DNA of 64,000 nt from Dermacentor variabilis (lineage: Eukaryota > Arthropoda > Arachnida > Ixodida > Ixodidae): the NCBI RefSeq assembly GCF_050947875.1, contig NC_134573.1, forward strand, positions 46,882,115 to 46,946,114, given 5' to 3'. Position 1 is the stretch's first letter, and the number at the start of each line of letters is the position of its first letter. Made by a program: the position numbers and the translations under genes. The notes beneath the pieces were generated by a model. That model was given only the letters and a program-made list of their open reading frames with translations, was not told the DNA's origin and made no database searches. Shown here in pieces: positions 42,100-52,322 of the stretch.

Positions 42100-44235
42100 A
42101 TGAAGTCAACATTAACTTTCAAATCCATTCGATCCGCTTCGCAGGTGAAGAGTCCTAAGGAAGTCATTAGCGGAACCACGCAGTTCTTCAAGAGGAGGTA
42201 CGCTATTATCAGCATCGTGGTGGGCGCCACCCTCTTCTTGGCGGCGACGGCGTTTCTTCTCACCCGCGCGGCGAACACGCCTAGGCGCATGGAAAAACTG
42301 TGCGTCACAGAGGATTGCCTCCATCACGCAAGCCTCCTCATGCGCGCCGTAGAGCCCAGAATTAACGCCTGCGACGATTTCCGCGCGTACGTTTGCTCGA
42401 ACTGGTCGCCGCAGAAACAGCGCAAACGCTTGAAGGACTTCGACGGGTCCGTGATGGAAGACATGGTGCACTCCTGGTTTCGGGGCATGAGTACCACCCT
42501 GAAGCAAGGATCCAAGGTGTTCCTCGCTGCCAGAAAGCCGCTGGCAATGCTTGAGTCTTGCATGAGCAACTCCTCAATGTACGGGTCCAGGATACAGCTT
42601 TTACAGACACTTATGGCAGAATACTTGCACCTTTACTGGCCTAAACCGCCCGGCGAAAATATCGATGCCCTTGACATACTCATCAGACTCGCCTACATCT
42701 TGAAGGCTCCATTCTGGTTTGCAATGCGACCGATCATGGCACGCCAAGGAGCAGCGCAAGGCAGGTGGAGCATCGTCCTCAGATCTTCCCCTCTGATCAA
42801 CGCGCACTTTCGTCAGTACCACGTTGTAAAAGGCAGTGGGCAGCCCGCCTACGTGAAGTACTGGATGGATTTCTACAGCGCTTTCTCCAACGACAGCGAA
42901 GCAGCCAGCGAGGAGCGTGCAATACAAGCAGAGAAGCTCGAAGGGGAATTTCTGACAGCGCTCAGCGCCGCCGTCGATGCGCTACCAAAACACACCACGG
43001 TACTTCCCATCAGCGAACTGGATACATACACGCCGACTGTGAGTTCGTCCCGATGGTTGTTCTACCTGCAGAACACCCTCAACCTCACGCCTGTGCTAAG
43101 TTCGCGGGACGTTGCACTCATCACCGACAAAGCGTTCTTCGTTACTGTTGGGGAGCTGTTCAAGAACTACACGAACAAGCAGATCTTGGAGTTCCTCGGA
43201 TGGCAGTTCGTCCAGCATTACGCACCAGTGGTGGACAGCAGATTTTTGATATCTAAGTATGGCGACAATAGCACAGCCATGAGCCTTCGAACTGCCTTCT
43301 GCAGCTACCACGTCGAGGTGCCGTACAGGGTGCTCATTCTGTCTCTGCACTTTGCTTCTCAGATAACAAGCAGCGTTCAGCAAATGATCGACGACGGCTA
43401 CAACCGCCTTGTGTCGACGGCCGTTCGGCTCATTAACGACTCTACGTGGCTCGACGCTGAAAGCAGGAAGGTGGCTGCCGAAAAGCTCGCCTCTGCCAAT
43501 TTGCGACTCTGGCCTCCCGCCGCATTCCTCGACAGAGAAAATTTAGCGAGGACATTTCGGCACTTCCCAGATACCGAAGCAGCATTCGGGGATTACTGGA
43601 TCGCGTCCACCATAGAAATGATTCATATAAGTAGAACGCCAGAATACGAAGAAGTGCTCGACATGCCGCTAAACTATGCGCTTCCTTACTTTGACTATGA
43701 CTACGTGAGGAACGTAGTTGGTGCCGCTATCGGCGCGGTCGCCCCTCCTTTGTTCTACAGGAAAGGCACCAAGGCCATGTTCTACGGAGGATTCGGGTTC
43801 TCGGCGGCATTCCAACTTGCGAAGGCCCTCGATGAGGAGGGCATTCGGTGGAATCCAGGGGGGCGACCTGTCAAGTCAATTCTGAACGCCTCCTCGCAGG
43901 AAGCCTTCCACGACAGGTACAGTTGCCTCGCCAGTGCCACTGCAGGCAACGAAACGTTGTTTCCCGAGATACCGGCGCTGGAGATTGCTTACACGGCGTT
44001 CCTCGATGAGGTCGGTGATCCTGACAACACGACGCACATCAGCAAAAACCTGAGCGAGTTGAAAGTGTTCTTTATGACCATCTGCCACTTGACTTGCACG
44101 CGAAGCGGCATCACAGAACCTTTCTCGGCAGACTGCAACAAACTCGTGCGCCACTCGTCGGCTTTTGCCAAAGCGTTCCGCTGCCCAGTAGGATCGAAAA
44201 TGAACCCGAAAAATAAGTGTAGCTTTTTTTACTGA
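42100..44235 (+). CDS. M13 (neprilysin-like) metallopeptidase homologue, catalytic motif lost
   Basis: A 711-residue intronless frame with a type II membrane layout: short basic cytoplasmic tail, membrane segment at about 34-56, and a Cys-containing ectodomain opening CVTEDC...INACDDFRAYVCSNW, the M13 N-terminal signature. Length is normal for M13 (about 700-770). The zinc site is lost. The segment YGGFGFSAAFQLAKALD aligns without gaps to the family's YGG...GHExTH...D block, so HExxH has become FQLAK (571-575). The ENxxD ligand block is also eroded (PEIPALEIAY), as is the C-terminal CxxW. Several N-x-S/T sites suggest glycosylation. It probably sits at the cell surface as a pseudoenzyme (binding, decoy or regulator), which is inference. 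Tick genomes carry expanded M13 families. The lack of introns could mean a retrocopy or one long exon of a larger gene. Confidence 0.9.
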   Translation: MKSTLTFKSIRSASQVKSPKEVISGTTQFFKRRYAIISIVVGATLFLAATAFLLTRAANTPRRMEKLCVTEDCLHHASLLMRAVEPRINACDDFRAYVCSNWSPQKQRKRLKDFDGSVMEDMVHSWFRGMSTTLKQGSKVFLAARKPLAMLESCMSNSSMYGSRIQLLQTLMAEYLHLYWPKPPGENIDALDILIRLAYILKAPFWFAMRPIMARQGAAQGRWSIVLRSSPLINAHFRQYHVVKGSGQPAYVKYWMDFYSAFSNDSEAASEERAIQAEKLEGEFLTALSAAVDALPKHTTVLPISELDTYTPTVSSSRWLFYLQNTLNLTPVLSSRDVALITDKAFFVTVGELFKNYTNKQILEFLGWQFVQHYAPVVDSRFLISKYGDNSTAMSLRTAFCSYHVEVPYRVLILSLHFASQITSSVQQMIDDGYNRLVSTAVRLINDSTWLDAESRKVAAEKLASANLRLWPPAAFLDRENLARTFRHFPDTEAAFGDYWIASTIEMIHISRTPEYEEVLDMPLNYALPYFDYDYVRNVVGAAIGAVAPPLFYRKGTKAMFYGGFGFSAAFQLAKALDEEGIRWNPGGRPVKSILNASSQEAFHDRYSCLASATAGNETLFPEIPALEIAYTAFLDEVGDPDNTTHISKNLSELKVFFMTICHLTCTRSGITEPFSADCNKLVRHSSAFAKAFRCPVGSKMNPKNKCSFFY

Positions 44236-47200
44236 CCAGCACCCCCTTTTGTGGGTCAGCGTTTTCTTGTTGTTTCAAACTTTCATATTTGTGAACCTAA
44301 TAGTCATTTTTCAAATAATAATACTTATATTTATTCCAGCATCTTACAAGGTCTGCTTTTAGCGGAACGATGAAAATTTATGACATGATATATTTCTGTC
44401 TCTGTTGGACGTCTTGCTTCATGTAACAGAGATAACTTTTTTACCTTTTTTAGATGCTTATGGGGGATACTCCCTTGTATCTAAAGTGGCACTTTGCAGT
44501 AATTCTTGTTTCACAACGCACATTCACCTTTCTTCAGCAATGTTTAACCAATGTAACGTTTCTGTAGGCTCACATAAAAAGGATCAGTTGCATCGTAGTA
44601 CGCGGCCTCCCCGAACCCTCATATTCATGCAAGTCTTCACGGCCTTTTGTGAACTCGCGACACCACCACCTCGCACCTCTCAACGCAAGACACCGTTCCC
44701 CAACATGCGCAGCATTTCCCTGTGGATTTCGATCAGCGTTCGCCCCTTGCTCCGTACAACACTTTCTTGCTCCTACACCGTGGACGTGTGAAGCCCAACC
44801 GCCATCTTCAACAACTGACAGCAGCTCCGTGCCGTGGAGCTACCGGCATGTAAGGCGGGACCGGTCCAAGAAAGGTCCGTCGCTGGAAATGTACTTTGCA
44901 TTTGCAGCCGTAATTTGGCTACGAAAACGGGGACAATGACTTTCTGATTCGCCCTCGTATTTTGGTGTTGTTGACTGAGAAACGTTCGAGGGACAGTGTT
45001 ATCTGTGTGCGTCCATGCGTGTGTGTGTGTTTCTGGTTTTTATATTTGATACATATTTTAAGCAATACTAGGAATAGTTGCAGTAAATATTCAGCTGCTA
45101 CGTTATAGCAACACTTTCGGCAATGAGTCCCTCTAAAGATATGATGTACCAAAAGCGATAAATCCGAATCACTTTTTGGATAGTACCGACATCATCAGTT
45201 TGAGAAGCTTGTCAATTTGATTTTGCAGCATTTGCGGGGAATTCTCAGCTTCTGGTGCACATTGAAAGAGATCCTATCGAAGCCTGCCTTTCCACTTAAT
45301 AGGTTCCCTCCACTGTCGCCTTGCTTATCCTTGTCTACTAATTTAGTGTTACAAGAGCCAGCAGTTGAATTAAAATTCGCGTACTAGTACTACGATGAAC
45401 CGGCTGCACCATAAGCACCGGGTTTTTTTCTGAATTCAGGCTTTTGTAAAAAAGCCAGCGGCCCGCGTTGCTCGGACTTTTGCTCAAAATTATGCCCAAC
45501 TGATTAATGAAAATCGGCTGCAACCAGGGCTTTGTAATACTAGATACCTTGAATACGAATCGAAAACTACTTGCTATTCTATTCTTGTACGATTCAAGAA
45601 TTCAATATTCGTAGTTGTCGTATATTTGTTCAGAAACGAGATATGTGTACACCTACAGGCGGAAATGTAGGTACAAGTGACTATTCTTGCGAAAAATTCC
45701 GGTGCAGGAAATTCATGGGCCGTAATTCTATAGCGTTGCCTTCCACTGGATTTTACGGGGCTTTTATCATCCACTGTTTCCCACCGGCTGATCCCACTGA
45801 TATAGCGGACGCAGCGTCAATCTGACCGCTGCAAGAGTGAAAAGCGCGAGAATAGAAGTAGCATCACAAAAGGCATCGATGCAAAATCGCGGCCAGCGTT
45901 GTTGCGCAGACGAACCAGTTTTCAGTCGCAAATTAAACGTTTTTCGCCCTTGGCAGCCAATGAATTTCGGGCTTTGATTCAAGTAAGAGATTTTATTAGA
46001 CGTTCGAGTGCGCCACATTTTGACAAGATACACAGAAGAGAAACACACACCACAGAGCGCTCTATTAATTTATTATTTAAACATACTATTACTTGATCAA
46101 TGCAGCCATGCCTTGAAATTCCTTGAAAGTTGAGTTCTGTACTGTGTATTGTCTGGTTCTGGAGACGGTGAAGAACAACTCAGTGTCAAAGCTGCGATTT
46201 ACAAATTTACCTAATTGTTGAACGAACTTGTGCCCAGCAAAACAAGTAACACTCGAGAACAACAATAGCGGCTAGGAATGTCGGTGGTTGTCGAAAATAA
46301 TACTTATGAATCAGCCATGTCGGTTGTTTACACATGGCTCAACGAACTTTCCAGGGTAAGTTATAGTATGTAGACCATTATTCTCGTCCGCACAGAATTT
46401 GTTTATACGAGTCTCGGCGAAAACACACAACAGACAGAAGAATCGAACACATGCGGGAAACTTACTAACATGGGATAACATTTACGATTTGTTAGTTGAC
46501 GGCCGCGTTCACTGCAGTTATAGATTGTATAGCATCCCTAATTCGTTAGCCACTAGGTATGCAACAGGATTCTTCGGCGCCTGTCGCAGCTAGTTGCGCC
46601 AGTAAGCAGCTGGACGCGGCCCCGTGAGAACGTGGCTCGCGACCTTGGGTTGAGCGCGGAGACGCTGTAGGTTATTTCCCTTATCGTTTAGGTGCTGCTC
46701 AAGCATGTTGAAAATACCTGGCCGACTTCATGATCGCCTGCTTACGTGTGGTCCAGCAGTACGATGTTAGAACCATCTGTACTGCTTTCTTCCCTTTTCG
46801 TTTCTTCGTTTTTTCCTTCGCTCTCGCACGTAGCAATGTAATGTATAAGCAACATAGTGCTACCTATCGTAAACTAGCGTACCTATCTATAAAACCCGTC
46901 TGTTGCGGATAATCCATGTGAGTCCTTAACATGTAGTTTCCTCTGCACTGGTCGCCTGTTCCTCAAAGTCGCCTCGCCGCCTACAGAGTTATCCGACTTA
47001 GCTATCTAGGATGCTCAGTTTCTACAGTCAGAAGTTCAAATCGTAATTTTTTTAAGGAACGTCAGCCGCCGGTCGAAATAATCCTTTCCTTAGCAAGGGG
47101 ACACGTTTGCCCTTGCTGGTTGCCTGTTTTAACTTCTTTTGGTGGTGTGTGATGACCAGTAATGCACATGTCACTCAGCACCCAGCCGCCCGAATTGTCA

Positions 47201-47299
47201 TTTATGCGGCTCGTCAGAGCGCGGATTGGTGGGGCTGGAACTTCACTATGGCCATCAGCATGGTTTAATAGTTCATTGGGAGTGTTGCATTTTTAGCTA
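44236..47299. other. Spacer downstream of the M13-like gene
   Basis: No gene was recognised in about 3 kb. An AATAATAATA stretch at 44316-44325 is a weak poly(A) candidate for the M13-like gene, and no canonical AATAAA was seen close to its stop. A GT-rich run lies at 45018-45031. Confidence 0.4.
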
Positions 47300-47380
47300 T
47301 GTCACTGATGCGGTGGCGTGGAGCAGACCTACAACACTGGGCCTCTAATCTGAAGGTCGCAAGTTCAAATCCTCTTCCAA
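47300..47380 (+). repeat. tRNA-like head upstream of RTE copy D
   Basis: GGTGGCGTGGAGCAG is A-box-like and AGTTCAAATCC (47362-47372) is B-box-like, about 45 bp apart. If copy C (47566-49987) is removed, this module lies about 216 bp upstream of the conserved RTE 5' sequence ACCCTCAGTCCCC at 50021. That is close to the spacing in copies B and E. It is more degenerate than the other two heads. Confidence 0.45.
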
Positions 47381-47565
47381 TACACGGCATCTTCAGGCTT
47401 AGAGTGGCGCCTAACACCGGCAAAAAGAATGGCGAAAGCCAGTGAGGCCGTACTAGACCAAGCGCTACCAAAATAAGAAGGCACACTAAGCCTCAACAAA
47501 GACACTCACTCACTAGAACAACAATTGGCCTCCCTCATGCATTATTCGGATTCTACCTCCCTCAT

Positions 47566-49987
47566 AAATACACTTTACTGATGGGCGATCTCAATGCCAA
47601 GGTAGGCAAGAAGCAGGCTGGAGACAAAACAGTGGGGGAATATGGGATAGGCACTAGGAATAGCAGGGGAGAGTTATCAGTAGAGTTTGCGGAACAGAAT
47701 AATATGCGGATAATGAATACCTTCTTCGGCAAGCGGGATAGCCGAAAGTGGACATGGAGGATGCCGAACGGAGAGACTAGATATGAAATAGCCTTCATAC
47801 TCTGCGCTAACCCTGGCATCATACAAGATGTGGACGCGCTCGGTAAGGTGCGCTGCAGTGGCCATAGGAGGGTAAGAACTCGAATTAGCCTAGACCTGAG
47901 GAGGGAACGGAAGAAACTGATACATAAGAAGCCGATCAATCAGTTAGCGGTAAGAGGGAAAGTAGAGGAATTCCAGATCAAGCTACACAAAAGGTATTCT
48001 GCTTTAACTCAGGAAGAGGACCTTAGTGTTGAAGCAATGAACGACAATCTTGTGGGCATCATTAAGGAGTGTGCTATAGAAGTCGGCGGTAACTCCGTTA
48101 GACAGAATACCAGTAAGCTATCGCAGGAAACCAAATTTCTGATAAAGAAACGCCAATGTATGAAAGCCTCTAACCCTACAGCTACAATACAACTGGCAGA
48201 ACTTTCGAAGTTAATCAACAAGCGTAAGACAGCTGACATAAGGAAGTACAATATGGATAGAATTGAACATGCTCTCAGGAACGGAAGAAGCCTAAAAGCA
48301 GTGAAGAAGAAACTAGGAATTGGCAAAAATCACATGTATGTGTTAAGAGACAAAGCCTGCAATATCATGACTAATATAGATGAGATCGTTCAAGTGGCTG
48401 AAGAGTTCTATAGAGATTTATCCAGTACGAGTGGCACCCACGACGATAATGGAAGAGAGAATAGTCGAGAGGAATTCGAAATCCCACAGGTAACGCCGGA
48501 AGAAGTAAAGAAAGCCTTGGGAGATATGCAAAGGGGGAAGGCAGCTAGGGAGGATCAGGTAACAGCAGATTTGTTGAAGGACGGTGGGCAGATGGTACTG
48601 GAAAAACTGGCCACCCTGTGTACACAATGCCTCATGACCTCGAGCGTACCGGAATCTTGCAAGAACGCTAACATAATCCTAATCCATAAGAAAGGGGACG
48701 CCAAAGACTTGAAAAATTATAGACCGATCAGCTTACTGTCCGTTGCCTACAAAGTATTTACTAAGGTAATTGCAAATAGAATCAGCAACACCTTAGACTT
48801 CCTTCAACCAAAGGACCAGGCAGGATTCCGTAAAGGCTACTCAACAATAGATCACATTCACACTATCAATCAGGTGATAGAGAAATGTGCGGAATATAAC
48901 CAACCATTATATATAGCTTTCATTGATTATGAGAAAGCGTTTAATTCAGTCGAAACATCAGCAGTCATGGAGGCATTGCGGAATCAGGGTGTAGACGAGC
49001 CGTATGTAAAAATACTGAAAGATGTCTATAGCGGCTCCACAGCCACTGTAGTACTCCATAAAGAAAGCAACGAAATCCCAATAAAGAAAGGCGTCAGGCA
49101 GGGAGATACGATCTCTCCAATTCTATTCACAGCGTGTTTACAGGAGGTATTCAGAGACCTGGATTGGGAAGAATTGGGGATAAGAGTAAATGGAGAATAC
49201 CTTAGTAACTTGCGCTTCGCTGATGATATTGCCTTAGTAACTCAGGGGACCAACTGCAATGCATGCTCACTGACCTGGAGAGGCAAAGCAGAAGGGTGGG
49301 ACTAAAAATCAATCCGCAGAAAACTAAAGTAATGTTTAACAGTCTCGGAAGGGAACAGCAGTTTACGATAGGTAGCGAGGCATTGGAAGTGGTAAGGGAA
49401 TACATCTACTTAGGACAGGTAGTGACTGCTGATCCGGATCCTGAGAGTGAAATAATCAGAAGAATAAGAATGGGCTGGGGTGCGTTTGGCAGGCATTCTC
49501 AGATCATGAACAGCAGGTCGCCATTATCCCTCAAGAGAAAAGTGCATAACAGATGTGTCTTACCAGTACTCACGTACGGGGCAGAAACCTGGAGGCTTAC
49601 GAAAAGGGTTGAGCTTAAATTGAGGACGACGCAACGAGCTATGGAAAGAAGAATGATAGGTGTAACGTTGACGGATAAGAAAATAGCAGATTGGATGAGG
49701 GAACAAACGCGCGTTAAAGACATCTTAGCTGAAATCAAGAAAAAGAAATGGGCATGGGCAGGACATGTAATGAGGAGGGAAGATAACCGATGATCATTAA
49801 GGGTTACGGCCTGGATTCCAAGGGAAGGGAAGCGTAGCAGGGGGCGACAGAAAGTTAGGTGGGCAGATGAGATTAGGAAGTTTGGAGGGACAACATGGCC
49901 ACAATTAGAACATGGCCGGGGTGGTTGGAGAAGTATGGGAGAGGCCTTTGCCTTGCAGTGGGCGTAACCAGGCTGAGGATGATGATG
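47566..49987 (+). mobile_element. RTE-clade LINE, copy C (5'-truncated, 11-bp TSD)
   Basis: The 2422-bp copy starts inside the endonuclease and ends with a (GAT)n tail at about 49976-49987. It is flanked by an exact 11-bp TSD, ACCTCCCTCAT, at 47555-47565 and 49988-49998. Its orientation is opposite to copies A, B and E. Confidence 0.95.
47581..49793 (+). pseudogene. Endonuclease-reverse transcriptase of RTE copy C
   Basis: The first frame (47581-49305) begins at MGDLNAKVG, the middle of the endonuclease, and runs through the linker and RT motifs YRPISLLSVAYKVF, QAGFRKGYSTIDHIHT, AFIDYEKAFNSVET, VRQGDTISPILF and RFADDIAL. The catalytic Asp pair is intact. A deletion just after FADDIAL shifts the frame. 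The C-terminal part continues at 49263-49793 and ends at a TGA after RREDNR, short of the family's usual end, which remains recognisable to about 49965. With no endonuclease N-terminus it cannot move. Confidence 0.9.
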
Positions 49988-49998
49988 ACCTCCCTCAT

Positions 49999-51850
49999 GG
50001 CCCCTGCCTTTAACCCATGACCCTCAGTCCCCTGTGGCTGCGGAGCACCTAACTAAGGCAATGGTCAGACCTGCGACGCAGTAGAGGGGGCTAAGAAACT
50101 TTGGATCCGGGCAGGCTGCTACTGGAAACTGAACCTAACAACGCTGAACACATGAACTCTCCCGAATGAAGCTAGCTGTGAGGACTCCTTGGGGAATTAT
50201 CAGGCATAGCGTGGGGCATAATTGGAGTTACTGAGGCTAGAAGGACTGGTGAGGCTTATACAGCGCTGACTAACGCCCACGTCACCTGCTACAGAGCATT
50301 TACAGATACGAGACAATACGGAGCAGGACCTCTAATCCATAAAGGCATAGCAGGCAACATTGATGAACTCCGCAGCATTAATTAGAGGGCCGCAGTAATC
50401 GTGATCAAGTTTAAAAGGAGGCATATAATAAAGGTAGTACAAACCTACGCTCCAACCTTCAATCACTTGGAGATGTTAAATTAGCGAAGATAAAAAATGC
50501 AAACTAAGCAGACTTTAGTCATAAGCGACCTTAATGCATTAGCGGGAGAAAAGTGGGCTGCTTAATTCACAACTAAGGCATCGACTCCCGGAGCACGCGG
50601 GAAGGAATGAGCTCCGAATCAAGAATACCTTTTTCAGGAAGCGCAGCGACAGGAAGTGGACGTGAAAAAGCCCTAATGAAAAAACAGAAATCAAGTGGAT
50701 CTCGTACTCTCTGCCGCTCCCAGCATAGTGCAGGATGTAGAACCCTTAGGTAGGGTAAAGTGCAGTGATCATAGGTTGGTTATGTCTAGGATTTTAGTTA
50801 ATACGGATAAAGAGAGAGAGAGAGTGAGAGAAAAATTTGTGAAGAAGAAACAGGCCAACCCAAACACAGACCAATTCAGGCCGGTGCTGGCAAACAAATA
50901 TGCACCTTTAGAACAGAGAGATCAAGATGACATAGAGATAATGAAAGAAACCGGAACTAGGCTGGTTTCAGAAGCAGTAATTGAAGCCGGAGGTAAGGTA
51001 CCAAGGCAAACAGTGGGTAAGCTCTCCCACGTAACAAATGACTAAGAAACGCCAAAACGTGCAAAAACTCAGAAAGATTAGATAGCATTCGCGGAACTGT
51101 CAAAACTGATCAAAAACAAGAAAGTAAGGGATATTCGAAATTATAACGTGAGAAAAACTGAGGAAAAGTAAAAATGGACGCAGCTTGGCATCAGTGAGAA
51201 GAATGCCTGGCATAGGGCAAGCCAAGATGTATGCACTGAAAGATAAACATTGTAATATCAACAATTTCGAAGATATAGTAAAAGCAAAGGAAGAATTCTA
51301 TACTGACCTGTACAGAACCCAGAACAGCCACGTTAACTTCATTCGAAGTACTAATGAACAAGACACAGAGGGCTCTATTAGTAACGATAAAGTTAGAAGG
51401 GCCTTGAAAGGCATTACCAGGGCAAAAGCGGCCGGAGAAGATGGAATAACAGTCGATTTTATCAAATATATTGGATATATGCTTGAAAAGCTTGCGCCCC
51501 TTTAGACGAAATGCCTCGCGACTTCAAATAGACCACCAGAACTAGAAGAATGCCAACATTATACTAATCCACAGAGGAAATACATTAAACGATTGAAGAA
51601 GTTATAGGCCCATTTCCTTGCTTTCGGTATTCTTTAATATATTCACCAAGACAGTTTAGAATAGAATGAGGGCAACACTTCAGTCAACCACGAGAACAGG
51701 CTAGCTTTAGGAAGGGATATCTTACAAAGGATCACATCCACATCATCAATTAGGTAACCGAGAAATCTACAGAATACGATGAATCCCTCTATATGGCTTT
51801 CATAGATAATTGAAAGGCATTTCTTGGGAGCACGGTTTAGCAGAGGCGAG
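49999..51850 (+). pseudogene. RTE-clade LINE, copy D (old, heavily decayed)
   Basis: Homology to the 5' region and endonuclease of copy B starts near 50015 (GACCCTCAGTCCCC) and runs through degraded blocks: GIAGNIDELRSIN, KVVQTYAPT, RVKCSDHRLVMSRI (50695-51045), KMYALKDK and KAAGEDGITVDFIK (51185-51505). It then decays through RT to about 51850. Stops and frame changes are frequent and divergence from the other copies is high, so it represents an older or different RTE subfamily. Copy C inserted just upstream of it. Confidence 0.75.
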
Positions 51851-52019
51851 GAATACACGTTTTGGCAGCTCGATAACTCAGAGTCGACTGTCTTTACTCA
51901 CAAGTAAAAGCAGGTATACCATGTCGCTTTGGTGGCGCCCCAGTTGGCCGAGCAGGGGGCAATGACCCCACGGCGAGGCAAACTGGATTTCTGAGGAGCG
52001 GGGACAACGAAGTGACGGA

Positions 52020-52275
52020 CGGTGGCTACATCCAGTGGCACCAGTATGACCATATACGCTGACGATATCTGCTTAAGAGCTTCTGCTGTTTCGCGACCAC
52101 AACTTCGTGCAAGACTTCAACATGCAGTGTCGATCACCTCGGCCTATTTGAAGAAGCGAGTTCTACAATTGCGACTGCGAAGTGTGAGGCCCTTGCAGCT
52201 ACACGCAAGGCGATGCACCGCTACCACATTATGATTCGCGGCACAGCCATACCTCACGTAACGCACCGCAGATTC
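52020..52275 (+). pseudogene. Non-LTR reverse transcriptase fragment (not RTE)
   Basis: The frame reads GTSMTIYADDICLRASAVSR, which includes a YADD catalytic box, then LRARLQHAVSITSAYLKK. After a frameshift it continues with AKCEALAATRKAM. This resembles the RT palm and the region after it in I/R1-type LINEs. It is a 250-bp remnant with no other domains. Confidence 0.6.
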
Positions 52276-52322
52276 GAAGGAATGATGATTGACTGAAACT
52301 TTTGCAGGTTTAAGCAAGTGTC

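Noticed and set aside
44405..44939. Possible coding region after the M13-like gene
   Set aside because: Two overlapping frames with no recognised domain and no link to the M13 frame.
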